Assembly: GCA_964542435.1 (NCBI GenBank) | Contig: CAZIVE010000129.1 | Coordinates: 1-7,184, forward strand | Direction: 5' to 3' | Length of the DNA: 7,184 nucleotides | From: CAZIVE01 sp964542435 | Lineage (GTDB): Bacteria; Bacteroidota; Bacteroidia; Bacteroidales; Tannerellaceae | In this document: positions 1 through 6,060 of the stretch, piece after piece | Position numbering within the stretch: position 1 is the first letter of the stretch | Layout: every line of letters begins with the position of its first letter | Made by a program: the position numbers and the translations under genes | Notes under the pieces: generated by a model | The model's database searches: none | Told to the model about the DNA's origin: nothing | What the model saw: only the letters and a program-made list of their open reading frames with translations

Positions 1-95
1 GCATCCACAATCTGACCAGCATCGGCAAAGACGGCATGCAGGAAACCGATCAGCTTGTCCTCAGCATCATGGCGAACAAGCAGAACAAGAAATAA
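1..95 (+). CDS. C-terminal fragment of an unidentified protein
   Basis: An open frame enters from the left edge (first complete codon at position 3) and ends at TAA 93-95. It gives 30 residues beginning IHNLTSIGKDGMQ and ending in a lysine/asparagine-rich tail (MANKQNKK). Codon use (ATC, CTG, ACC, GGC) matches the other coding regions of the window, and the stop is followed 25 bases later by a strong terminator hairpin, so this is very likely the true end of a gene. The fragment has no motif that I can assign to a family. Its converging neighbour is an exported sugar-isomerase-like protein, which does not identify it. The start lies outside the window. Confidence 0.6.
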   Translation, partial: IHNLTSIGKDGMQETDQLVLSIMANKQNKK

Positions 96-120
96 AGACT
101 TCGTTTCATAAATTCAAAGA

Positions 121-160
121 AAAAACCGCTCCGGAGCACGAAGGCCTCGGGGCGGTTTTT
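121..160. terminator. Bidirectional rho-independent terminator
   Basis: A 13-bp stem is formed by 121-133 (AAAAACCGCTCCG) and 148-160 (CGGGGCGGTTTTT), with one T-G wobble and a 14-base loop. The stem runs from a GC-rich core into A:T pairs, so a T-run follows the core on both strands. It lies between the + strand stop at 93-95 and the minus-strand stop at 186-188, as expected for a terminator shared by two convergent genes. Confidence 0.88.
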
Positions 161-185
161 ATATTGATATGAAACAGATTCGTGA

Positions 186-1331
186 TTAATAGATCAACGC
201 TTCACGAGCGTAGCGGACACATGTGCCGACTTCCTTGGCAGAAGTGGACCACTTCGGGATGTTGTATTCCAGCTCGATATCGCAATAGATCTGTGGATAA
301 TGATCGCGGACGTGCTGCAGAATCTCGCGGACCGGCGTTTCGCCTTGTCCCCAAACCTGATTCTGATTGCTTGCAAACTGGTTCGTCAGCTTCGTCTTAT
401 CCTTCATGTGAATACTGAAGATACGATCGTGGAAATGGTCGATGAACTGGATCGGCGTCAGCTTCGTAGAGTTGTCATAACCAAATCCGAAATAGTGACC
501 GCTATCGAAGTTCAGGCGATTGGCCGGAGAATAGTCGAGCCATTTCTGAATCTCGTCAACCGTCATCTTGGAATACTGTGCATGGTTATGATAGGTAACG
601 AGCAGCTTGTGAGCAGCTGCGACAGTTCCGTATTTCTTGCAGGCATCTTCAGCACCTTCCGTACAGAAAGCCTTTGCGCCAAACGTCTTGACAACGTTGC
701 ATGTATAATCATACAATTCTTCCGTGTCGCCGGCAATCCATTTCAGGATATGGATATCGATTCCTGCATCTTTGAATTTCTTTGCCAGAGCAGCCCATTT
801 AGCCATCAAACCGGAGCTCTTGCGGAAATCTGCCAGGTCTTCCTGATATTTCTTCTGAGCCGCTTTGTCTTCGTCCGTCATTTCGAATCTTGGAGGACCA
901 CCTGCGCCGGGACCGGCTGGAGCAGCCTGACCAGCAGCTGCAGCTTTCTGACGTTCTTCCATCATCTTGCGCATCTGCTCCATCATCTTCTTGCGAACGG
1001 GATCAGAAGGTGCACCGAGCTCCTCTTCCAAACCGTCGCCCATCAGTTCGATGGAACTAACGCCGGCTTCGAGGCAAGCCTTGATGGTTGCATCCGAACC
1101 GCCCTGGATGTCACGGAAACTATAGGTGATTGTACCGATCTGAACGCCGTTGAAGCGTGAATTAGGTTTACCGGCGGCGGTTTTCGTCGCGATAGAATCT
1201 CTCTTCTGTGTTGTCCCTTTCTGCTCTGTACTTGTAACAGCCCATGTTGGGGAAACGGCTGCTGCAGCCGTTACGGCAGCTGCACTTGTGAGGAATGTTC
1301 TCCTCGAAATCTGATTGTGTTCTTCTTCCAT
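186..1331 (-). CDS. Tat-exported sugar phosphate isomerase/epimerase-like TIM-barrel protein
   Basis: The 381-residue protein begins with a twin-arginine signal peptide: SRRTFL at residues 9-14, then an Ala/Val-rich stretch to about residue 31, so it should be exported folded to the periplasm. The rest resembles the xylose-isomerase-like TIM-barrel family (Pfam AP_endonuc_2), whose members bind a divalent metal and isomerise, epimerise or cleave sugars. Likely strand ends and metal or active-site residues are E95 (SIELMG), H248 and H250 (YHNH), D276 and H279 (FDSGH), H308 (SIHMKD) and E353/E355 (DIELEYN). Residues 112-170 form an extra segment: a Met/Lys/Glu-rich helix, an Ala/Pro/Gly linker (about 129-147) and a charged helix. 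In my recollection similar linkers occur in related secreted members. The ATG at 1331 places the RR motif at the normal distance from the N-terminus. The substrate is unknown; relatives often sit with Gfo/Idh/MocA oxidoreductases and act on keto-sugars, but no such partner is visible here. Confidence 0.85.
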   Translation of the reverse strand: MEEEHNQISRRTFLTSAAAVTAAAAVSPTWAVTSTEQKGTTQKRDSIATKTAAGKPNSRFNGVQIGTITYSFRDIQGGSDATIKACLEAGVSSIELMGDGLEEELGAPSDPVRKKMMEQMRKMMEERQKAAAAGQAAPAGPGAGGPPRFEMTDEDKAAQKKYQEDLADFRKSSGLMAKWAALAKKFKDAGIDIHILKWIAGDTEELYDYTCNVVKTFGAKAFCTEGAEDACKKYGTVAAAHKLLVTYHNHAQYSKMTVDEIQKWLDYSPANRLNFDSGHYFGFGYDNSTKLTPIQFIDHFHDRIFSIHMKDKTKLTNQFASNQNQVWGQGETPVREILQHVRDHYPQIYCDIELEYNIPKWSTSAKEVGTCVRYAREALIY

Positions 1332-1466
1332 GGAATTGAAAATTAAAATTAACGATTATGTATTGCTAAATGTGATTCTTACTTTCCAACTACTAAAAAC
1401 GGATCTCCTAAATCAACAGCACTTACAAAACGCAACAGCAAAGATGGGTTTACTTAGTATTTGTCG

Positions 1467-1474
1467 CAAATATA
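1467..1474 (-). promoter_or_regulatory. Candidate Bacteroidales -7 promoter box for the TIM-barrel gene
   Basis: On the minus strand this reads TATATTTG, an exact match to the Bacteroidales -7 consensus TAnnTTTG. No good -33 TTTG is visible at the usual 19-21 bases upstream (only GTGC near 1493-1496). If it is used, transcription would start near 1458-1462 and leave a leader of about 130 bases before the ATG at 1331. The box overlaps a small dyad, TATTTG (1458-1463) and CAAATA (1467-1472), which could be an operator or chance in AT-rich DNA. Confidence 0.45.
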
Positions 1475-1633
1475 AACAAAATTCGAATGATTGCACTCGG
1501 AATACGCTATTTTTTTGTTTCGGAGTGGCTTCTCATCGTTCCGCAGTGCTTTTTCTTCCCGAAGGAGACATGTCCTGTCCTGATCATCGGGGTTCATCCC
1601 AACGAATCCTATCGACAATTATAGAGAAGCATC
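1475..1633. other. Intergenic stretch without a recognisable gene
   Basis: This stretch lies between the minus-strand promoter candidate and the tandem repeat. A + strand frame runs from 1315 to 1641, but it begins inside the start region of the minus-strand gene, crosses that gene's promoter and resembles no protein family. A short palindrome, GACATGTC (1567-1574), and small weak stems are present. I see no tRNA or other known RNA in it. Confidence 0.5.
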
Positions 1634-2011
1634 ATTATTAAAAGAAAAGGGAATGGGAAAATCATTTCTTCTCTGATTCCCATTCGAAAATGCGATGGAA
1701 TACCGTTTTTGTTTCAAATCGAAAGATAGATGGGTGTAGAAAAAAATTTCTTCTATAAAATGAACTCAATATTTGTATGGAGTAAAAGTTTTTCTATGAT
1801 TTCCAAATAGAAATGTGTATGAAAAAAAATTTCTTCTAAGAAATTGAACTCGATATTTGTATGGAATAAAGTTTTTGCTTCCATTTCTAAAAAGAAATGT
1901 GCACAAAAAAAATTTCTACACGAATTTATTGTAGGAAATGTATTAGGAAAAAACTTTCCATATGAATTTGCTTTAAGAAATGGATCAAAAAAGAATTTGT
2001 CATACAGATTT
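1634..2011. repeat. Degenerate tandem repeat, 42-bp unit with 84-bp higher-order period
   Basis: When cut into 42-base units, the DNA aligns as units starting at 1634, 1676, 1718, 1760, 1802, 1844, 1886, 1928 and 1970. The clearest pair is 1736-1816 against 1817-1902, which matches at roughly four of five positions by eye. Both contain an A-run followed by TTTCTTCTA, then TGAACTC, ATATTTGTATGGA, GTTTTT and AGAAATGTG. Alternating units are most alike (1760 with 1844; 1718 with 1802 and 1886), so the array grew at least partly as 84-bp doublets. Units towards both ends are increasingly diverged. GC content is about a quarter, far below the flanking genes. Because 42 is 14 codons, frames stay open through the array on both strands and encode 14-residue repeats (for example the minus-strand LFHTNIEF and FFHTHFYLEI). 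I do not consider these frames established genes. Confidence 0.8.
1640..1687 (-). terminator. Possible minus-strand terminator at the left edge of the repeat array
   Basis: GAATGGGAA (1651-1659) and TTCCCATTC (1677-1685) are perfect 9-base inverted repeats around a 17-base loop. An inner TC/GA pair may extend the stem past a bulge. On the minus strand the stem is followed by CCTTTTCTTTT (complement of 1640-1650), an interrupted T-run. This would end leftward transcription coming out of the repeat array. The two Cs before the T-run and the long loop make it weaker than the terminator at 121-160. No + strand T-run follows it. Confidence 0.35.
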
Positions 2012-2230
2012 CTGAAAATTATCAGACCAAATGATTGAAAAAGGAACCTCAGGAGAGGAGAAAAAGAGAATCCCCATCTCGATTCCATCTTCCGCGAATG
2101 ACCGAAGCCTTCTTCATGACGTAACGCATCTTCTTTCAGCCAGGGAGGTGAGACAAGAGCTTTGGAAAGAGAGAAGAGCTTGATGAGGTTGCTTTTACAA
2201 GAGATAAAAGGAGATGTTCGATTTTTTATG
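2012..2230. other. Intergenic stretch between repeat array and leuS promoter
   Basis: This segment is richer in GC than the array and purine-rich on the + strand. It has short direct repeats (AGAGCTT at 2157-2163 and 2175-2181) and a weak stem (CCTC AGGA GAGG near 2047). A minus-strand frame (2241 down to 1753, GTG start) crosses it and continues into the repeat array, but its start lies in the leuS promoter and it resembles no known family. I see no RNA gene or riboswitch here. Confidence 0.4.
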
Positions 2231-2238
2231 TAATTTTG
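2231..2238 (+). promoter_or_regulatory. Probable -7 promoter box for leuS
   Basis: TAATTTTG fits the Bacteroidales -7 consensus TAnnTTTG exactly and ends 23 bases before the leuS ATG. Transcription would start near 2244, giving a leader under 20 bases that is A-rich (AAAATAAAACAGAAG) and has no Shine-Dalgarno sequence, as is common in this phylum. The -33 TTTG is not evident at the expected place. This promoter would serve leuS and the coupled first yitT. Confidence 0.6.
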
Positions 2239-2261
2239 CACGAAAATAAAACAGAAGTGTT

Positions 2262-5096
2262 ATGGACTACAATTTCGGAGAAATTGAAAAGAAGTGGCAA
2301 GCTTATTGGATCGCCAATAAAGTTTACAAGGTCAACGAACAGGCTGACAAGAAGAAATATTATGTACTGGATATGTTTCCTTATCCTTCAGGAGCCGGAC
2401 TACATGTAGGTCATCCGCTCGGATACATCGCTTCTGATATTTATGCAAGATACAAGAGACTGCAGGGCTTCAACGTGCTCCATCCGATGGGTTACGACTC
2501 ATACGGACTGCCCGCCGAACAATATGCCATCCAAACCGGACAGCATCCTGAAGTCACCACGAAGAATAACATCAACCGTTATCGCGAACAACTCGACAAG
2601 ATCGGCTTCTGCTTCGACTGGAGCCGCGAAGTGCGCACCTGCGATCCGGGTTATTACAAATGGACGCAATGGGCCTTCATCAAGATGTTCCAGAGCTATT
2701 ACTGCTACGACGCCAAGCAGGCTCGTCCCATCAGCGAACTCGTTGAGGTTTTCGCACAGCAGGGAACGAAAGACCTGAACATCGCATGCAGCGAGGAGAT
2801 GAGCTTCACGGCCGACGAATGGAACGCCAAGAGCAAGAAGGAACAGGAACAGATCCTCATGAACTACCGCATCGCCTATCTCGGCGACTCGATGGTGAAC
2901 TGGTGTCCGAAACTTGGCACCGTGCTGGCCAATGATGAGGTGAGCGAAGGACTTTCCATCCGCGGCGGTTATCCCGTTGAACAAAAGGTGATGCGCCAGT
3001 GGTGCCTCCGCGTCTCAGCGTATGCACAGCGTCTGCTGGACGGACTGGACACCATCGACTGGACCGATTCCCTGAAAGAGACACAGCGCAACTGGATCGG
3101 ACGCAGCGAAGGTGCCGAGATGGAATTCAAGGTCAAGGACTCTGACAAGTCGTTCACCATCTTCACGACACGTGCCGATACGATCTTCGGCGTCACCTTC
3201 ATGGTGCTCGCTCCCGAAAGCGAACTGGTAGCTGAACTGACCACACCCGCACAGAAAGCGGACGTAGATAAATACATTGCCGACACGAAGAAGAAGACGG
3301 AACGCGAACGCATCGCCGATCGTCGTGTGACCGGCGTATTCTCCGGATCGTATGCCATCAATCCGTTTACACAGGAGGCTATTCCGATCTGGATCAGCGA
3401 TTATGTATTGGCCGGATACGGAACAGGCGCCATCATGGCCGTTCCTGCTCACGACAGCCGCGACTATGCCTTTGCCAAATTCTTCAATCTTCCCATCATC
3501 CCGCTGATCGAAGGCTGTGATGTTTCGGAAGAGAGCTTCGACGCCAAAGAGGGAATCATGATGAACTCGCCGATGGCCGGCAAAGAGGGCCTTGGCGGAT
3601 TCAACCTGAACGGACTGAACGTGAAAGAGGCCATCGCCCGCACCAAAGAATTTATCAAGGAGACCGGAATCGGAAAGGTGAAGATCAACTATCGTCTGCG
3701 CGATGCCATCTTCAGCCGCCAGCGCTATTGGGGCGAACCGTTCCCGATCTATTACGATGAGGACGGAATGCCACAGACGCTTCCCGAAGACAAACTGCCG
3801 CTGCAGTTGCCGGAAGTGAACAAATTCCTCCCGACAGAAACCGGCGAACCGCCGTTGGGCAATGCCACAGAATGGGCTTGGGACCGCGCCAATGAAAAGG
3901 TGGTTTCAAACAAACTCATCGATCATAAGAACGTATTTCCGCTGGAACTCTGCACGATGCCCGGCTTTGCAGGATCGTCCGCTTATTATCTGCGTTACAT
4001 GGATCCGCACAATGACAAGGCTCTTGTGGACAAGAAGGTGGATGCATACTGGCGCAATGTGGATCTGTATGTCGGCGGCACGGAACATGCCACAGGCCAT
4101 CTGATCTACAGCCGCTTCTGGAACAAGTTCCTCAAAGACCTCGGTTATGTCTGCGAAGAGGAGCCTTTCCACAAACTGATCAACCAGGGAATGATCCAGG
4201 GACGTTCGAACTTCGTCTATCGCGTCAAGGACACGAACACCTTCGTCTCTCTGAATCTGAAAGACAAATACGAAGTGACGCCGATCCACGTCGATGTCAA
4301 CATCGTCAGCAACGACATTCTCGACACGGAAGCTTTCCGCAACTGGAATCCGGAATACAAGACGGCAGAGTTCATCCTCGAAGACGGCAAGTACATCTGC
4401 GGATGGGCCATCGAGAAGATGTCGAAGTCGATGTTCAACGTGGTCAATCCCGATATGGTCGTAGAACGTTTCGGAGCCGACACGCTTCGTCTCTACGAGA
4501 TGTTCCTCGGTCCGGTGGAGCAATCCAAACCTTGGGATACGAATGGCATCGACGGCGTTCACCGTTTCCTCAAGAAACTGTGGGCAGCCTTCTTCAAAGG
4601 CGATGAATTCACGGTATCAGATGCAGAACCCGACCGCAAAGAGCTGAAGTCGATCCACAAGCTGATCAAAAAAGTAACCTACGATATCGAACATTTCTCT
4701 TATAATACTTCCATCAGTGCATTCATGATCTGTCTGAACGAACTCAGTGCACTGAAATGCAACAAACGCAGCGTCATGGAGCCGTTAATCATCCTGTTGG
4801 CACCGTTTGCTCCGCATATCTCGGAAGAACTGTGGCATCGTCTCGGCCATGACACGACCGTCTGCGACGCCAACTGGCCCACATACAACGAAGAATACTT
4901 GAAAGAAGACTCTGTTACGTATGCCATCTCGTTCAACGGCAAGGTTCGTTTCAACCTGGAACTTCCCGCAGACATGTCACGCGAGGATGTAGAAAAAGCT
5001 GCGCTCAGCAATGCGACTACAGCGAAGTGGATGGAAGGAAAAACGCCGAAAAAAGTAATTGTTGTTCCACACAAAATCGTTAACATCGTCCTTTAA
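2262..5096 (+). CDS. leuS: Leucyl-tRNA synthetase
   Basis: This cytoplasmic class Ia synthetase charges tRNA(Leu) with leucine using ATP and edits mischarged tRNA. The Rossmann fold has the HIGH motif as HVGH (48-51) and KMSKS exactly (719-723). The editing domain (CP1) shows the threonine-rich FTTRADT (301-307) and GTGAIMAVPAHDSRD (387-401), with D401 at the place of the editing-site aspartate of E. coli LeuRS (D345). RYWGE (488-492) and the C-terminal anticodon-binding region (APFAPHISEELW, 847-858) are intact. At 944 residues it is longer than E. coli LeuRS (860). Extra sequence lies around 148-205, before NWCP, and in the leucine-specific region (about 648-714) just before KMSKS; both are usual in Bacteroidota. 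The zinc-module cysteines near 215-235 are mostly lacking, leaving C215. The ATG at 2262 gives the conserved N-terminus (MDYNFGEIEKKWQAYW). It heads the operon with yitT. Confidence 0.98.
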   Translation: MDYNFGEIEKKWQAYWIANKVYKVNEQADKKKYYVLDMFPYPSGAGLHVGHPLGYIASDIYARYKRLQGFNVLHPMGYDSYGLPAEQYAIQTGQHPEVTTKNNINRYREQLDKIGFCFDWSREVRTCDPGYYKWTQWAFIKMFQSYYCYDAKQARPISELVEVFAQQGTKDLNIACSEEMSFTADEWNAKSKKEQEQILMNYRIAYLGDSMVNWCPKLGTVLANDEVSEGLSIRGGYPVEQKVMRQWCLRVSAYAQRLLDGLDTIDWTDSLKETQRNWIGRSEGAEMEFKVKDSDKSFTIFTTRADTIFGVTFMVLAPESELVAELTTPAQKADVDKYIADTKKKTERERIADRRVTGVFSGSYAINPFTQEAIPIWISDYVLAGYGTGAIMAVPAHDSRDYAFAKFFNLPIIPLIEGCDVSEESFDAKEGIMMNSPMAGKEGLGGFNLNGLNVKEAIARTKEFIKETGIGKVKINYRLRDAIFSRQRYWGEPFPIYYDEDGMPQTLPEDKLPLQLPEVNKFLPTETGEPPLGNATEWAWDRANEKVVSNKLIDHKNVFPLELCTMPGFAGSSAYYLRYMDPHNDKALVDKKVDAYWRNVDLYVGGTEHATGHLIYSRFWNKFLKDLGYVCEEEPFHKLINQGMIQGRSNFVYRVKDTNTFVSLNLKDKYEVTPIHVDVNIVSNDILDTEAFRNWNPEYKTAEFILEDGKYICGWAIEKMSKSMFNVVNPDMVVERFGADTLRLYEMFLGPVEQSKPWDTNGIDGVHRFLKKLWAAFFKGDEFTVSDAEPDRKELKSIHKLIKKVTYDIEHFSYNTSISAFMICLNELSALKCNKRSVMEPLIILLAPFAPHISEELWHRLGHDTTVCDANWPTYNEEYLKEDSVTYAISFNGKVRFNLELPADMSREDVEKAALSNATTAKWMEGKTPKKVIVVPHKIVNIVL

Positions 5097-5975
5097 ATGA
5101 ACAACTCATTCGACAAGATATATAATCCTTCGAAGGACTATATTCTTATTCTTCTCGGAACACTGCTCTATGGCTTTAGCTTCAACGGCTTCATTCTGTC
5201 CAATCAGATTGTGACCGGCGGCTTGAGCGGTGTGTGCGCATTGATATTCTTTGCTACCAAAGGATTCATTCCCGTTTCTCTCTCTTACTTCACGATCAAC
5301 ATCGTACTGTTGCTGATCGCATTGAAAGTGTTGGGATTCAAGTTTCTGATCAAGACCATCTTCGGCGTCTTCTCGCTGTCCGGTTCCTTGTGGCTGTTCG
5401 AACAGCTGCTTCACGGCCAGCCGATCCTGCACAACCAGCCGTTCATGTCGATCGTCATCGGTGCCTTCCTTTGCGGTATCGGACTTGGACTGGTATTTAC
5501 AGCAGGCGGAAGTACAGGCGGAACGGATATCCTGGCAGCGATCGTCAACAAATACAAGAACGTGTCGATGGGAACGGCTCTTCTGATGTTCGACTTCGTC
5601 ATCATCAGCAGTTCGTACATGCTGTTCCAGAATGTCGATAAGATCGTCTTCGGTTTCGTGGAGATGGTTGTCGGCAATTATACGGTGGATATGATCCTGA
5701 ACTCGAACCGGCGATCCGTGCAGTTCCTCATCTTCTCACAGAAATACGATGAGATTGCGCAGCACATCATCAATGATCTGGGACGAGGATGCACCATCAT
5801 CGACGGCACAGGCGGCTATTCACAGAAGCCTGTCAAGGTCATCATACTGCTTGTCAAGAAATCGGAATCCATTGCCATCTTCCGTATGGTGAAGCAGATC
5901 GATCATCAGGCATTCATCTCGCAAAGCCTGGTTCAGGGCGTTTACGGAGAAGGCTTCGACAAGATCAAGACTTAG
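5097..5975 (+). CDS. YitT family membrane protein, first copy
   Basis: The 292-residue protein belongs to the YitT family: an N-terminal integral membrane domain (older name DUF161) and a C-terminal soluble DUF2179 domain. Hydrophobic segments lie at about 15-33, 45-77 (a hairpin), 83-101, 116-135 and 158-177. Conserved glycine-rich motifs are VTGGLSG (39-45) and GGSTGGTDILA (137-147). The DUF2179 part runs from about 208 to 290 and includes GCTIIDGTGGYS (231-242) and the end GVYGEGFDKIKT. The biochemical role of the family is not settled; a transport function is often assumed. The ATG immediately follows the leuS TAA with no base between, and no separate ribosome site is visible, which points to translation coupled to leuS by reinitiation. 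A terminator follows its stop. It is a close paralogue of the gene at 6061-6939. Confidence 0.93.
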   Translation: MNNSFDKIYNPSKDYILILLGTLLYGFSFNGFILSNQIVTGGLSGVCALIFFATKGFIPVSLSYFTINIVLLLIALKVLGFKFLIKTIFGVFSLSGSLWLFEQLLHGQPILHNQPFMSIVIGAFLCGIGLGLVFTAGGSTGGTDILAAIVNKYKNVSMGTALLMFDFVIISSSYMLFQNVDKIVFGFVEMVVGNYTVDMILNSNRRSVQFLIFSQKYDEIAQHIINDLGRGCTIIDGTGGYSQKPVKVIILLVKKSESIAIFRMVKQIDHQAFISQSLVQGVYGEGFDKIKT

Positions 5976-5978
5976 GGA

Positions 5979-6021
5979 ACGAATGAAGTGAGCTGGATCA
6001 CGGCTCACTTCGCTCGTTTTT
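5979..6021 (+). terminator. Rho-independent terminator between the two yitT copies
   Basis: ACGAATGAAGTGAGC (5979-5993) pairs with GCTCACTTCGCTCGT (6003-6017): nine perfect pairs next to the loop, then one mismatch and one wobble, then four more pairs. The loop is nine bases and the stem ends in five Ts (6017-6021). It begins four bases after the stop of the first yitT. It should end or attenuate the leuS-yitT transcript before the second yitT. Confidence 0.8.
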
Positions 6022-6060
6022 GCTAACCTCACAGAAATTAACTTAACACCACATACTTTG

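Noticed and set aside
300..1160. Long + strand open frame of 286 codons opposite the TIM-barrel gene
   Set aside because: It is the antisense shadow of a well-supported minus-strand gene with a Tat signal and family motifs; its translation resembles no protein family.
1315..1641. + strand open frame of 108 codons in the intergenic region
   Set aside because: It begins over the start codon of the minus-strand gene, crosses that gene's promoter and has no recognisable domain or plausible start context.
1634..2011. CRISPR array in the periodic region
   Set aside because: The units are contiguous and diverged throughout, with no short conserved repeat alternating with unique spacers, and no cas genes are nearby.
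1844..2038. + strand open frame of 64 codons through the repeat array, starting with TTG
   Set aside because: It is open because the 42-bp repeat preserves frame; neighbouring repeat units in the same frame contain stops (TAG, TGA at 1808-1822), and there is no initiation signal.
3906..4562. 218-codon minus-strand open frame within leuS
   Set aside because: It is the complement of strongly conserved LeuRS coding sequence, and its translation is typical of antisense shadows in this codon usage.
6043..6060. Promoter directly in front of the second yitT (TACTTTG at 6054-6060)
   Set aside because: It is one base short of TAnnTTTG, abuts the start codon and has no -33 partner; transcription starting from it would begin inside the gene.
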